Below are positions 21,662 to 34,486 of a stretch of DNA of 64,000 nt, in pieces. Numbering within the stretch: the first letter of the stretch is position 1; the number at the start of each line of letters is the position of its first letter. Below the pieces are notes generated by a model. The model was not told the origin of the DNA and did no database searches. It saw only the letters and a program-made list of their open reading frames with translations. A program made the translations under genes and the position numbers. Source of the DNA: Apium graveolens (lineage: Eukaryota > Streptophyta > Magnoliopsida > Apiales > Apiaceae); contig NC_133656.1 in NCBI RefSeq assembly GCF_009905375.1, positions 238,247,996 through 238,311,995 on the forward strand, in the 5' to 3' direction.

Positions 21662-24600
21662 AATACAGTAGGAAGTTCTTTTTTTTTTGTTTGTTTTCTT
21701 TTACAACAAATAAAGGATTTCAATTAGTAATGACATAATGAAATCAAATTCAACTTGAAATTCAACCAAAAAGGATGTTAATTATTTTCCAGAAAACTGA
21801 AAAATAAATTATATTTAGATGATGAAATAATTATAAAATTTCAAATCATAAATGTGATATATTGTTATTTAGTTAAGAAAATTTAAAAACAAATTCAATT
21901 TCAAATTCTAAAATAAACTCTTATAAGTTTAAAAATATATTTCAAATTCAAAATTTATCTAAATATATGCGTTGGTAAATATTAAATACATATCCCAATG
22001 CAAGTTTTCAATAAAAACAACAATAATTATATTCTATCAGTGTACAAATTACAAACCTTATATATGTAGCATACCCTATGATACAGAGTAAAGTTCTATG
22101 AACATTTATGTTCTGCAAACTAAGCATGTTTTGTAGAATACTATATTTTGAAACATTCTACTTGTAAAATATATGTAATCTGCAAGGTTTTAATAAAATT
22201 GTGATATTTGTAGAATATCATTTGAAAAATAATACATTTTGCAACAGTTTAAGCTATATTTTACTTTCAGAACATATATGGACTCCAATGAAATAGGGGA
22301 CTCATATAACCTAACCCATATGATACATACTATTGAAACGGTCAATCTTCTCATCTGAAGTTAGGGTCGAGCATTAATCGAATTCTTGGCTTGAAGATGA
22401 TGGAAACTGTGAGGATCCCACGTTCTAAATAAATTTATTTTTTTAAAAATATATTAAATAATATAAAAAATAATGTTTAGGTAACTTTTCAGTTGAACAC
22501 TAACACAACATTACTCTTTTAACGAAAAAAAATTTATGCCAATATAATTTTTCACATATGTTAGAAAAATATATTTAAGACACTAAGAAAACATAATAAA
22601 TATAAATTTATGTAAATATGTTTTTTACTCAAGGTAAACATATTTATAAAAAATAACGAAAAATATATTAATATACGAAAAAGTTCCTTTATACTGTCGA
22701 CCCGATTATAAATGTAATAATTTATTTTTTTAATCTAATGTATATATTTATATGATTATAATTAACTTAAAAAAATTGGTTAAATTTTATACTGTCATAA
22801 CTTTTTGTAACACCCAATCTCATTTTTAAATATACAAAAATTGAAAGAGTACATACATCTTATGATATCAAATTATCATATCAAATATGAACCGAGGGAG
22901 CCAATCTTAAGAAACCAACATTCAACGCGGATGCTGGATGCGACGATTACATGATTTTTGGGCTCACAGACTTGGCTGGATTCTCCCAATACTTTGTTGA
23001 TTGCAATGTGGACCTGAGACTTTGTTCCTTGAAAGAATTTGACAGGCTGAGACTTAAGCATCTATTTTAAATCAACTTCATGTCCTGGTTTGTGTAAATG
23101 AAACTTAACCAATTAATGTGGAACTTTAGTATTAGAAGGCACCAATTTATTTGTCAAATTGATACATTCATTACTTACCACTTACAAATACGTTCTATGC
23201 TAAATAAATTGTAATGTTCATATATGCAATGCACTCTTCAGATTAGAAAGCACAGGTATAACAAAATCATACTCAATCATTACGGGACCCAGATAGTTTT
23301 GTGGCTAGAAAAATTTATGTCAAGGCATATTAAGTCACTTAGGAACATACCGCTTCCAGGAGTTTCCTCCAAAGCAGACAAAGATAATTTCTTATTTCCT
23401 GCTTCGGCTTCAGATAATTGTATAAAGTGCTCAAACTGTATTTTCATGTTAAAAATTTATTTCTCAATGCCAAGATCAATGGCATCAGGCAGCAAGTCGA
23501 CAATGTCTTCCAAGTCATCTTCATCACATACAAAAAAATTCTCGTCCTCATGTTGTTGGCTGAGCTAGAAGTTAAAGAACCATGTCGAGGTTTTCATCAA
23601 TTGCCACCATTCTGATAAAAAACCCTTCACTTGACGAAGAGCAGCTGAAATAAAGAGTGGGCCATTTGGATTCAAGGCAGACTTTTCTTTAGAGATTCAT
23701 TTCATTCTTACCTTTCGAAAATTGAAAAAAAAGGAATGCAGAGTAATTACTTATGACTTTAAATTTTCATTGAGAATGGGGTTAACAGAACCATCTGAAT
23801 CAGTAGGCCGAGTAGAATTAAGATTGTTCTGAACAACTATTTTTCTATATTTTCAAGCAGTGCAAAATCAGTATTAGCCTCTAAAATCTTGGGCCTTAAT
23901 TTAAAAGCTTTCATGCTATTTAATTTATTTTACACGAATTGAACAATTTTTATATAACTTTGCAATTTGTGAATTAGTTAAAAAGATTGAATGAAGCCAT
24001 AAAAATGATTAACTTATATGTTTAAAAACTAAAGGAAAATTAGTCAAAAAATTAAAAAAACACTATAATCGATAGGTTATCAAATTGTAGCATGACTTAA
24101 GAAAACATAACAAAGTAAAGGGAGACAATGGATACACAAAAGTCTCTGCTTAAAACCTTGGAAATCACAGGTAAATAAATTAAAATTTCACATCTAAAAA
24201 TTTAAACTTCACATGTTAAAAAACATATACAAATATGTTTAATTCGTTATTGATATGCTTTTGTCTGATATATATTTCAGATGTGTATATCGAAACTTGA
24301 AACTTGAACTCGGATGCATAAAACAACGGAGAACGAATGTAGATAAATAAGCTTTTTGCGAAAGTCGTTGATTTAAAAATATTTTATTCATTAATAAGTG
24401 ATAAAAATCTATGGGTTAGACACCTCCTGTTTAATGAGTATAATATGAAAGGTTTTATGGAGCCCAATTAAAGTAAAACTTATAAGCAACATTTATTGAA
24501 AGGCTAATGTAAGCTTACCTTGATAATGCAAGAGATCTTCGTTCTTCTGAAGATAGCTTCAATTGCACACTGAGGCATTAATTAGATCTGGTCCCAAGGA
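21662..24600. other. Intergenic, no supported gene
   Basis: AT-rich DNA upstream of the RIP gene. Short open frames around 22876-23061 and 23224-23615 lack recognisable motifs and neighbours in phase. I see nothing else. Confidence 0.4.
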
Positions 24601-24644
24601 AGCAAGAGATACTGTCAGCCATTTGATAAATCCGGTAAACAAAA

Positions 24645-25365
24645 GCTTTATATGAACTGGTTACTGAGAATGGTATTGCTAGAAGGTCACGGGCAATCTT
24701 CGATAGTATGGGATATTTGGAGCTTTCAGTTCTCCATAAACTAATTAAGTCTAAATCTCTAGTCCATGGGAATACCGACTCTTCAATATATTATTCTAAT
24801 TCAGAATTAGGGGCTCAATTACGTTGTTTAATAAACTCATATACTCGTTCATGCAATTAAACCCCAAGTTTTGGAGTCTCTCAAGTGTACGCGTAGGAAA
24901 ATCTTTTTCTTCCGAGTCTGGATTAGAGGGCTTCGAATCAGAAGGCTTAGTTTCAAAAGGTTTCAAAGAGTGTAAATCTTCAAGACTATACATCTTATAA
25001 TCATCACATATTCTCCGGATGGGCTCGAGAACAGCCGTGACTTTCGAGTTTCCGAAATTGTGGTCATACTTCACAAAAAAAAAATCTACATATTTCTTCT
25101 TACAACGCGGATCCATCACAATAGCAATAGCCAATACCAAGAACATGTTATCCAAGTACTTATCAAACTTTTGTAGCAAATCTGCAGCTAGATCTAACTT
25201 GTTAGTACATGTAGATTCTTTCCTCAAGTTTATCTAAAGCTCACGAAGATTATGAAGGTAAAAGCTGGAAGTATGATGCTTTCTGAAGAACAACACTTCA
25301 ACTGCATTACATATGTTATTCACCAGTCTTCAAACACAGCTTATATCACGAAGTGAAATAGCTTA
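24645..25365 (-). pseudogene. hAT transposase remnant
   Basis: The minus strand carries the C-terminal half of a RICESLEEPER/DAYSLEEPER-like hAT transposase. A segment ending in NLREL is followed by an in-frame TAG, then LRKESTCTN and the hallmark LAIAIVMDPRCKKKYVDFFF (DUF4413-like part of the RNase H fold). Beyond a frameshift near 24796 come YIEESVFPWTRDLDLISLW and YPILSKIARDLLAIPFSVTS, the hATC dimerisation region. The BED zinc finger and first half are absent. Stops and the frameshift show it is dead. Confidence 0.8.
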
Positions 25366-26392
25366 TTTGATAATGGAAACTTGTTTTTATCTTACCAATG
25401 TTCTCCTTGCCTTGATGCAGTTTAGTATGTTGACTGAATTTAGCCGCCTAATCTGAATCTGCAAAGCAGACGCAGTAGTCACATATGGGATTAGTTAAAA
25501 TATGCAATAAGGATATGCCAAACGACACTGAAATCAAAATTGACTTACGTTGATTTGATTTGGTCATCATTCTTTCTCTTGAATTTGGAAAGTTCTCTCT
25601 GTGGAAAAATGAAACCTATATCTTCACTAAAAAAATTAGGCGTTTCATTAGCTTCTCCAAACATAAACAGATAGACACGTTTTGTCATAGAGTTATGAAT
25701 AATAATTATCTTCATCATCTGTCTTCGTATGACTAAGATATGTGGCTTAGAGTTGGTGTTCGTATAGCTGTTGATCTGTGGGTCATGACTCGTGATTTAG
25801 TGTTGGTGTTTGTATAGCTCTTGAGATAAAAAGTTATATAATTTGGATATACAGATGAAACACGATTTGGTTTATAGTTTATATAACCATACTAAAGCAC
25901 AATCCAATTATGTCTAAAATACATTGTAGACATAACTATGCTTTATCTGTTTAACGACAATATAAATTCATTATCTGGCGGAAACGTACTATATTGATCA
26001 CGGGGTAGCAATTGTACAAACGGATCTAAACATATAGACTGTACAAATTTTAATTTTTAATATTTTACATTGGCACAAATAATTAGTTTCGCCTAATGTG
26101 GGTAATTTGATTGAATACAAACATCATTTTTAACAACTCTAACATGGTTTTTTGATAAACATTCTTTAAAGTATCTTCTCAGAATGAGGAGATAATCAAC
26201 ATATTCTTTAAAGGCACGTCATAAAATTCGAGTAACATGACTGTTGAAATCAGAAAAACTACATAAAATTGATAACTACCATTCGGTTATTCTAAATTAT
26301 GGTAACTATTTAATTGATTGAAAAAGAACTGCCCCAAAACTACTGGACATACTCACACGTATATATATCTTTGGGTATTTTTTTACATTTAG
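25366..26392. other. Intergenic, no gene seen
   Basis: AT-rich DNA. The first 300 bp may be decayed upstream sequence of the hAT remnant. No other structure was noted. Confidence 0.35.
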
Positions 26393-26876
26393 ATGTATAC
26401 TACAAATTATAAAATGACTTCACGAAGTGAAAATAGGAAGAGATGGTCAGGCATAAAGAATGTAGCAAAGCAAGAGTTGCAAAATTTGGCTATAACGTGC
26501 GTAGAGTTCAATAATGACATGGAAAAAGCAATAACTTTCTACTCAGAGATGTATGCTACAATGAAAAATAGACAATCTGAATTGTTTGCTCGTTCCGTTG
26601 GTCTTGAGGAACAATTCAAGTAATATTTAAATGTGTATCTGATTTTATGATTTATATTGCTTTATATTACAAACTGAATGACATTACTTTCAATGTTTCA
26701 CAGCGAAATATAAAATACTTTGAAGAATGGATCAAGGAAAAAATATGGAGAGTCATCACAAAGTAGTACTGAAATTTCACATTCTTATATAATGAATTCA
26801 CTTAGATTCTTAGGTGATACGTCCACATCTCTACGTGGTCATGAGAAAAACTTTAAACTAACACAAAAGAAGTGAT
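26393..26876 (+). pseudogene. Unrecognised helical gene remnant, left part
   Basis: An open frame at 26393-26623 encodes 76 residues with a helical, Lys/Glu-rich pattern (VAKQELQNLAITCVEFNNDM; NRQSELFARSVGLEEQF). A possible intron follows (AA|GTAATA ... TTTCACAG near 26701). It leads into sequence that keeps a related composition but has a stop and a frame change. The solo LTR E3 interrupts it at 26877, and similar sequence resumes at 28448. I do not recognise the family. Confidence 0.4.
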
Positions 26877-28447
26877 TGAAGGAATTTACAGATGAGTGGA
26901 AGCGTGATATAACAATTATTCCGTAAAAAACATGTATCGCACAAATAGAAAAATGTATAAATCAGAAAAACGGAGGAATCGTAACCATACCTTAAAATCA
27001 AAGCTTTATAATATGGTTGCTAGCAGTTGCTCCTCAGTGTGTGAAGCACTCTACCGGTATCCACCAAGAATGATCTTCTTCGATGAAGCTTTTTATAAAA
27101 CCAAGCTTTTATAAAAATGGAGTTTTTGGGAGAGAGAGAGAAAGAGGAAGAAGATGGAGGCTAGGGTTTTCACAAAACCAAGTATATATTTAGAATGAGC
27201 CATCTCATTCTATTTATAGGGCTCTCCTAGTGTTTTTCATAATATATCAATATATATATATATATTAGTCCCACATTTTATCTTTATAAAATGCTCTAAT
27301 AATAATTAAAACTATTTTAATCATTATTTTTTTTCTAAACTATTTAGAAAATAATTCTCTCTCTCATTATTTCATCAAAGAAAATATTCTTTTATGGTGT
27401 GACCCTGTAGGTTCAATATTATGCCGGTAGTAGAAATAAATAATAATAAACTTTTATTAATTATTTACATGAATACTAAAATTCACTAAATATAATTAAA
27501 TGATTAATTATATTTATTCTACATCGTGAGTGATGCTTCTCAACATATCGCGACTATCCGGATAATATGAATTCACTGCTTAGAATACCAAGAACCTGTC
27601 AATGACTAGTTACCGTACAATGAATTCCTTCTACCCTTACAATATCCCGATTAAATACAAGGCATGGATCTCGTGCCAGGCCTATCAAATTTAATCATAT
27701 GATTTCTTATTCATAATGCAAAGTTCATATTAATGCAAATTAGAAACTCCTTTCTAATTTCATATACTCTGGCCAGAGATTCCAGAACTCGCATACTAAG
27801 AATAACATAAGATATTCTCTTCCTATACTGGAAGGGGTAGATCCTCTATTGACGTTAACTATCTTTATACACAAATCCCTATGCCAAGAATAGACCTAAT
27901 GGATGTCCTTGAGACTAAGGACTAAACCAAAGCACAGTTCATTATATATAAGATAACTTTAACGATCTCAAGTCTAAGGACACTTGTACAACTATCACTC
28001 AGTGAATAACTATTGACACGTGAGTAATCTCCATTAGTTGTTCAACTTATCGAGTCATGTTTAGTGAACTTATTCCCTAATAAGCACCTACATACTAGCT
28101 ATAGTGTTACCACACAAATGTCTATGAGAACAGACATCCTCCTGAAGGGAGCAAGCATAGTATGTACCAATCTTTGCGGATCCACTAACATCCGATTAGT
28201 TATCCTATGATCAGGAATTGTTTAAGTCTAAAGTTATCGTCTTCTAGATCTCACTATTATAATCTCATTATACTTCTAGAAGCTTTACTCTAAACTAAGG
28301 AGCATCTTATTTAAAACACTTTAAATAGATAAAACCCATAATAAAACCAAAACAAGTCTTTTATTAATTTTAATGAAATCAAATAGGAATACAAGAAATT
28401 TCTTCCTAACTCATCATACATGATTGGATTTAGGACAAATACTTTCA
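26877..28447 (-). mobile_element. Solo LTR (E3), related to the E1 LTR
   Basis: It aligns along its length with the E1 LTR. Shared blocks are GGAAGCGTG near the start, GCTCCTCAGTGTGTGAAGCA, CTCTACCGGTATCCACCAAG, GTGACCCTGTAGGTTCAATA (27399-27418), CTACATCGTGAG, ATATCGCGACTATCCGG, and ACTTTCA at the end. No PBS, PPT or coding sequence is attached. Flanks GTGAT (26872-26876) and ATGAT (28448-28452) are a likely target duplication with one transition. A TATA box (CTATAAATAG, minus strand) lies near 27212-27220. Confidence 0.8.
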
Positions 28448-28582
28448 ATGATATGTGCATTTCAAAAGTTTGGAGATAGGTGGAAAGAACATCTTAATAA
28501 TTTGAATGCTCGTGCTGATATGTTGATTAAAGAAAGTGGAAAGCTTTACATATTATTAGATGATTATGCTCGAAATATATAA
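28448..28582 (+). pseudogene. Unrecognised helical gene remnant, right part
   Basis: A 44-codon open frame from ATG at 28448 to TAA at 28580-28582 reads MICAFQKFGDRWKEHLNNL and ends ILLDDYARNI. It directly follows the solo LTR. With 26393-26876 it probably formed one gene before the insertion. I recognise no family. Confidence 0.4.
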
Positions 28583-28834
28583 ATTATGTTCCAGTCGATA
28601 TGCTGTGATGATATATTGTAATTGTTCAAGTTGGGGGACAGTAATAAACGCTTTTATGCAAAAAAAATCTAAATAGGAATGATTGTTTATGTTGGATTAC
28701 TATCATTTTATATTTACTAGATGATTAAAAAGATACATATACATTGAACAACAATTTATGCTGTTTATTCTATCTACAAATATATTTTTCTTACATGATC
28801 TACATATATCACATTCACATAAATTGAAATATTT

Positions 28835-29437
28835 TTATACTTGCACAACTTGACCATCGTTTGCTGGTTCGGGATCATTAATTTCAAAGTCTTGAAATCT
28901 TGCTTGCTCTGGCCCAATACCTAAATCCATGTTTAGGAAATTCTGTATATCTGCAACAGGCCTATCAAATATTCGAAGGTCATGCAAATCATGTCTGCCA
29001 AGTGTTTCCAAACAACGTGCAACTGCATTCCTATGAGGGTGAACCAAATTAAGTTCATAACAGATATTCTTATCATTAAGCCTTGAAGGAATAAGTCTAA
29101 AAGTCTGTCTAGTATGTGGTGTAATTCCTTCTTCTTTGTAATATTTGCATTCACGATATGCATGTATATTGTCGGTTTCAATAATAACCCGTTCATAAGA
29201 ATCCTCGAATGCACGGCGCATGCCTAATAGAATAGCCCATAATGCACTATTCAAATTTGTAAGGCCTAGAATTGTGCCATAAGTCATTCTGAGAAGATGA
29301 CCTCATGCGTCTCTTACAACAACACCAATACTGTTTCTATTATCGCCTTCAGGAACATTCTGAATAAACTCACTATGCACATTGATCTTCACCCAACCAT
29401 TAGGAGGAAATTGTCATACATGCTCAACATGTTCCAT
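28835..29437 (-). pseudogene. RNase H domain (RVT_3-type) pseudogene
   Basis: From ATG at 29437 the minus strand reads PPNGWVKINVHSEF, IGVVVRDA, then LWAILLGMRRAFE and RVIIETDN. This is the pattern of the stand-alone plant RNase H-like domain (RVT_3). Two in-frame TGA codons interrupt it, one shortly after the ATG and one after VVVRDA. The first catalytic Asp of the family (NVDG) reads NVHS. The last 150 residues (28835-29287) are open and end in an acidic tail. No reverse transcriptase is attached. Confidence 0.72.
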
Positions 29438-32400
29438 TCTCCTTAAATGTATAACACAACAGTTAACTGTTTATGGGTATAACTTGATTATATGAGATAT
29501 TATAAAATAATTCATGCTAATATATAAAGAACAGAATTCATGAGATATGTCTGCTCCAAATAGTTGTAGATTTTTAAATAACTAAAAAAAATAAATAGAA
29601 GAGTTGAGAAGATGTGTCTATTCCAAATAGTTGTGGAATTTCAAATAACTAAAACTATTGGAACAATTTAGACTGGAATATTGTTTAAAAATGAGTCCAA
29701 AAGAGAATTAATATGTGGAAAAAATTAATTAAATAATTTTTATTTTTTCGCACATGATTTAAGCAATTGATACGTATAGTATTATATTAGACACACAATT
29801 TTAAAATGTATGGTTCATAGGCTATGTTATCAAAGATAAATTATATATTGTAGAAGATTATATTATGTAAAATTAAACTACGTATGATGAAAACTAAGGT
29901 AAGATTTAAATACATATACAACTATGTTGAAACTTTTATATTAAAAGTTTAATAAAATAATATCTATTATTATTATTATTAATAGTTTATGAATTAGTTG
30001 TCTTTATTAGAACTGTTATAATATTTATTATAATAGTTTATGAATTAGTTATTGTGATTTAATTTCTTTATTAGAAATTAAATAAGTTTGTATAATACCA
30101 ATTTATTAATTATTTTAGAACAAACTTCATTTATCCAAATTTCAAACCAATGATATATGTGCTTGGAAATTGTGATCGTAATATATGTAAATTAATACAA
30201 CTATATATATATATATATATATATATCTCAAAGTAATGAATTCTACCCAAATAAAGGTAAGCTTTAAACCAAAATTACATTATAATTGATATGTGTATCA
30301 TAGTTCAGATCTGGCATGTGCACCAACAGTTTTAGTTGTAACCACTATTTAGGCATGTTCATTAGAAGCTTCATGAGTCAAACGTATTCACCTGCAAGAT
30401 ACCAAGTTTTAGATACACATAAAACAAACAAACAGGCAAGCAACTGAAAAAATTTATTGAAAAAAAATTACAAAATATTGGAAGTAGGATTTATCTTGTA
30501 CTGATAAAATTTATTGATGATATTAATATATATATAACAAAGTAATATTATTTGATCTTTGGTAGTATTAATTTAATTTTATCTAACAGTAGTGTGTTTT
30601 ATGTATATTATCATAATGCCAATTTGTTTACAAAGAAGTTAATGCAACATTTTATATATAATCATGGTCTAATGTCCTGTTAACCAAATTGGATTTCTAA
30701 ATATCATATAGTTATGTAATTCCTATATTGGGGTTTTTATGATTGCTATTGATTGAAATTTAAATATATAGATTGCAGAACTAAAATTAATAAGAAGCAC
30801 AAAAGTTGAGAGTTCTTATATAAAAAAGAAATTGCTACAAAATTAACAAATGAAAATGAAGATTTTTGATTGTATATGTTTAAGGTATTGAAGTGGAAAT
30901 TTTATATGAGAAAATAATATATTGTCCAGTATCGCATACATGAATTTGTATAAGCTACTAAATAAGATTACAAAATTTTATTTAAGATTGTTGTTAGTAA
31001 TTTGTTTATTTATTAAATCATATATAAGAAAAATTTTTGTTAAAATATATTCGATAAAAGTATGCATATTATTAACTTACAAAGTTTTTAACAAATAGTG
31101 CTAGAAAGTGTTATCGTGGTCACCATTCCAATTCCATTTCTTTAATACATCTATTTTCGAACAAAAATTATTTGAGTCTCTAGTTGGAACTTAAACTAAA
31201 TTATTTTTGCTTCTGAGATGCGAAAAATTGTGAAGTAAATATAAAAAAAATGTAACTTAATATAACTTATAAAATATATTGTGAAATAATGTGGACTAAA
31301 AAATGATGTTATTGATAAGATGAAAAGACCTCAGGTCTTCATTCAAAAGATGGATAATAGCTACTACACACCTTAAATTTGTTAAGTTCTCAATATGCAT
31401 TTCATAATTTATACATAAATGTGATTGATAAATACAATTTTTTTATTAAGGTGGGATGGTGTATGTTAAATTAATTATAATTTTCTCAATATTTTGACTC
31501 AATTAAATTAATAAAAATTAAAAATTAACTACTTTGACAACTTGAAAAATTAAGATTACAAAATTTATAAAATTATATTAGAATATTTGTTTAAATAGGA
31601 AAACCTAAACCTATTTCTTTCATGTTTTCATGTATGCCGGTCCCGCAATTTTTAATTTGAAAAAATATCACAAATTTGGTTTAAGAGTCATTACCTAATT
31701 AAATTATCTTTAATTCATATTGATACTAAACTATCTAATAATAGAAAAAATATTAGGTTAAAAAGAGATATATATAAAGTAAAACAATTTTTATAAATTA
31801 TTTGATTTTAATATATATAGGTAAAAGATATTTTTAAAATGATTTGTACAAAACCTTAAATTTTTAACAATCTAAATTAATTTATACAAATAAATAAATT
31901 TAGTTTTGAGAAAAAAATATTATACGCCAACTTTTGTAACCAAGAATATGAATTTATTTAAAAAAAAGACGCAAACTTATATCAAATGATGAAATTTAAG
32001 TAAAAATATGGAGAGTATAAATAAAAGGTATTTTAAATACTCAAAATATATTGTCCTGATACACTAATCACTACTTCAAATTCTCTAATGATTTGATTTT
32101 TTTAATTTAAATTATTATTCTTAAGAAATTAATAATTAACATTATTTACAAATTATGTATCTCAACTTACTAATAACGTGAATGAATGTTTATCTAACTC
32201 TTTTTCAAATTTTTTAATGTATACCGGTGCTTTGGAAATAAAAAAATAAATCATTTAAAATAAAATCCTTTGATTATACAATGCAATTAAAAAATTTATG
32301 AATTTTTTTCCGATATGACTATATAAGGTTTAAATAAAATTATGCTGTCTATCAATTAATAATAAATATATGAACTAAAAAATACGAAAATTTTTTTATC

Positions 32401-33269
32401 AAAATTTCTTCATTTTTTAATATGTAATTTGCAGTTAATGTTTTTTTTACAAAAATAAATAAATTTGCATTGCATTTGAAATCATTTATATTAAGTTTTC
32501 ATTCATACAAATAACTATACATCAGTTGAGTCCCACAAATCTTTAAATTATTAATTAACTACTTATAAAGAGCAAATTTTTGCAATTTTAAATCATTGTA
32601 ATTGCTTTCTATAATTGAGAAGGAGAATTTTACGTGTCTCCCACATTTTATTTTATGAATTTTTACTATTATTTCTGAAGAAAACTTAAAGATAAGAAGT
32701 ATATTAATTTTAAATAAATTCGATGAAGGTTAATGTTTGAATTAGGTATAGTATTTCCAATTAGTTAAATTAAAATAAATGAGGAAAAACACGGTAATTC
32801 TAAGCTCAAAAAATAAGACTAACATTGTCAATTTTTTCTGAAATTTAACTATATGCTGCATAAGATAACATATGCCAACATTTCTCCTCAACTCGTAAGC
32901 ACAATAATTTTCTTGAAAAAATCAAGAAGATCAGTAGATTGAAAAGGCTATAGCTCTTTATCAAATATATCTGGTACAACATTTAGTGGAGAATGGGGAT
33001 CATCATAAATGAGAAGTAAAGGTATGGTGATATATATATTTTTAATACATAGGTCAACAAAATTCTTTACTATAGTACTATACAATTATACTGACATCTC
33101 GATTGTTGAAGAGGATTAGCTAATGTAACCTTATAACCCAACCCACAAAGTGAAGTCCCTCCAAATCAGCAGTGGTAGTGACACCATATGTATCGAGAAC
33201 ATAATACAAAATATTACAATCTAACAACATACATAAGAATAGTAAAAAACTTACGGGCAAAGATATATA
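29438..33269. other. Long AT-rich intergenic stretch
   Basis: I see no gene, RNA or clear transposon. An (AT)n microsatellite lies near 30203-30226. A minus-strand open frame at 33120-33314 crosses the E2 boundary and is not convincing. Confidence 0.45.
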
Positions 33270-34037
33270 TGAAATGCGATGGCTCGATAGATAATATAAT
33301 ATTCTAACTGTCAAGGCAAATGGGACAGTCTCTTATGCAAATGGGACAGTCTCAATTAAAAACTTTCCTTGATTACAAACTTGGCCCACTTGAAAGAAAC
33401 ATTTCCCTAGCACACAGCTACCTAGCACAAAGCTACTTGGCCTTCCTCTTGTAATCAAACTCCCACAACCCGGGACAAGTGATATAATACACCTTTCAGT
33501 TACAAGAATATAATGTGAAAGTTTACAATTTAAGCTAGGCCTCTTGTTTAACTGGATGTATATCTCGGGTATAAAGAACAAGAAGGTGTTTTCAGATGAT
33601 AAAAGATTGACGTGAAAGCATTAGCCTCAAATCTGAAATAGTGAGTTGTATTTATTAACAAAGTTCTAACAGATTTATTTTCAAATAAATGATAAGATAG
33701 ATAAGATTTGAAAGCACGTTAGTTTGAAAATATTTGAATGAAACTTGAGAAACTAATCTTTTAGTAATTTGAAAAAGATAAACTAAGTAAAATGATAAGT
33801 CTTGAAAGATTCAAACTTAGTTTATAAGATAGGGTGGGCTTCTTTGAAATAAGGTTTATCCAGATAAACAAGATTTACACAAACTCTAACAACCTAAACT
33901 AAACCTGCGGGATAAACTCCTGGAAGAGTTGCGGCAATCTGATAAGCAATGTTGAATCAGTCTTGTTGTATTATTCCATTCTGTTTATCTGCATTCTGTT
34001 GTGGAAGATCTTATCATCATAAACACGTGAATTAACA
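33270..34037 (-). repeat. 3' LTR of E2
   Basis: 768 bp, TGAAATGCG...GTGAATTAACA, bordered by the polypurine tract. It contains a direct repeat AAATGGGACAGTCTC within its first 90 bp. Confidence 0.95.
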
Positions 34038-34486
34038 TTCTCCCCCTTTTATGATGATGACATGATGACAAAGAAAGCATAAATGCTCCCCCTATCAAAA
34101 ACACTAAAGACCTATAAAATAGAGTTAGATACAACAGAATATATTGCAGTTTGAAATATATGCAATCAATATGAGAATGAGACAACTAAAGAATGAATGA
34201 GACACTAGATCAATATGCATGAAAGAGACAGTCTCAAACATTATATCATTAAACCTATCACCCATTCAAAATAACTTAAATAGCAACTTATCCATAAACC
34301 AGGATGTCCAGTTGTTATCCAAACACATCACAAAATCAATCCAATCCAGAATAAATCAGTTAAACACACAAAACCATCCAAAAACAAAGTTCAAACACCA
34401 ACAGCATAAGCAAGGTCTTAAAAACCAAATGAAACAACGTTTTAAAAAACCATAAAATTTCTCCCCCTTCATCATAAAAGGGGCTC

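Noticed and set aside
23224..23615. Two overlapping plus-strand open frames as a gene
   Set aside because: No domain, no splice support and no consistent composition. They look like chance ORFs.
33120..33314. Minus-strand open frame at the left edge of E2 as a host exon
   Set aside because: It crosses the LTR boundary and its start lies inside the LTR. No homology is recognised.
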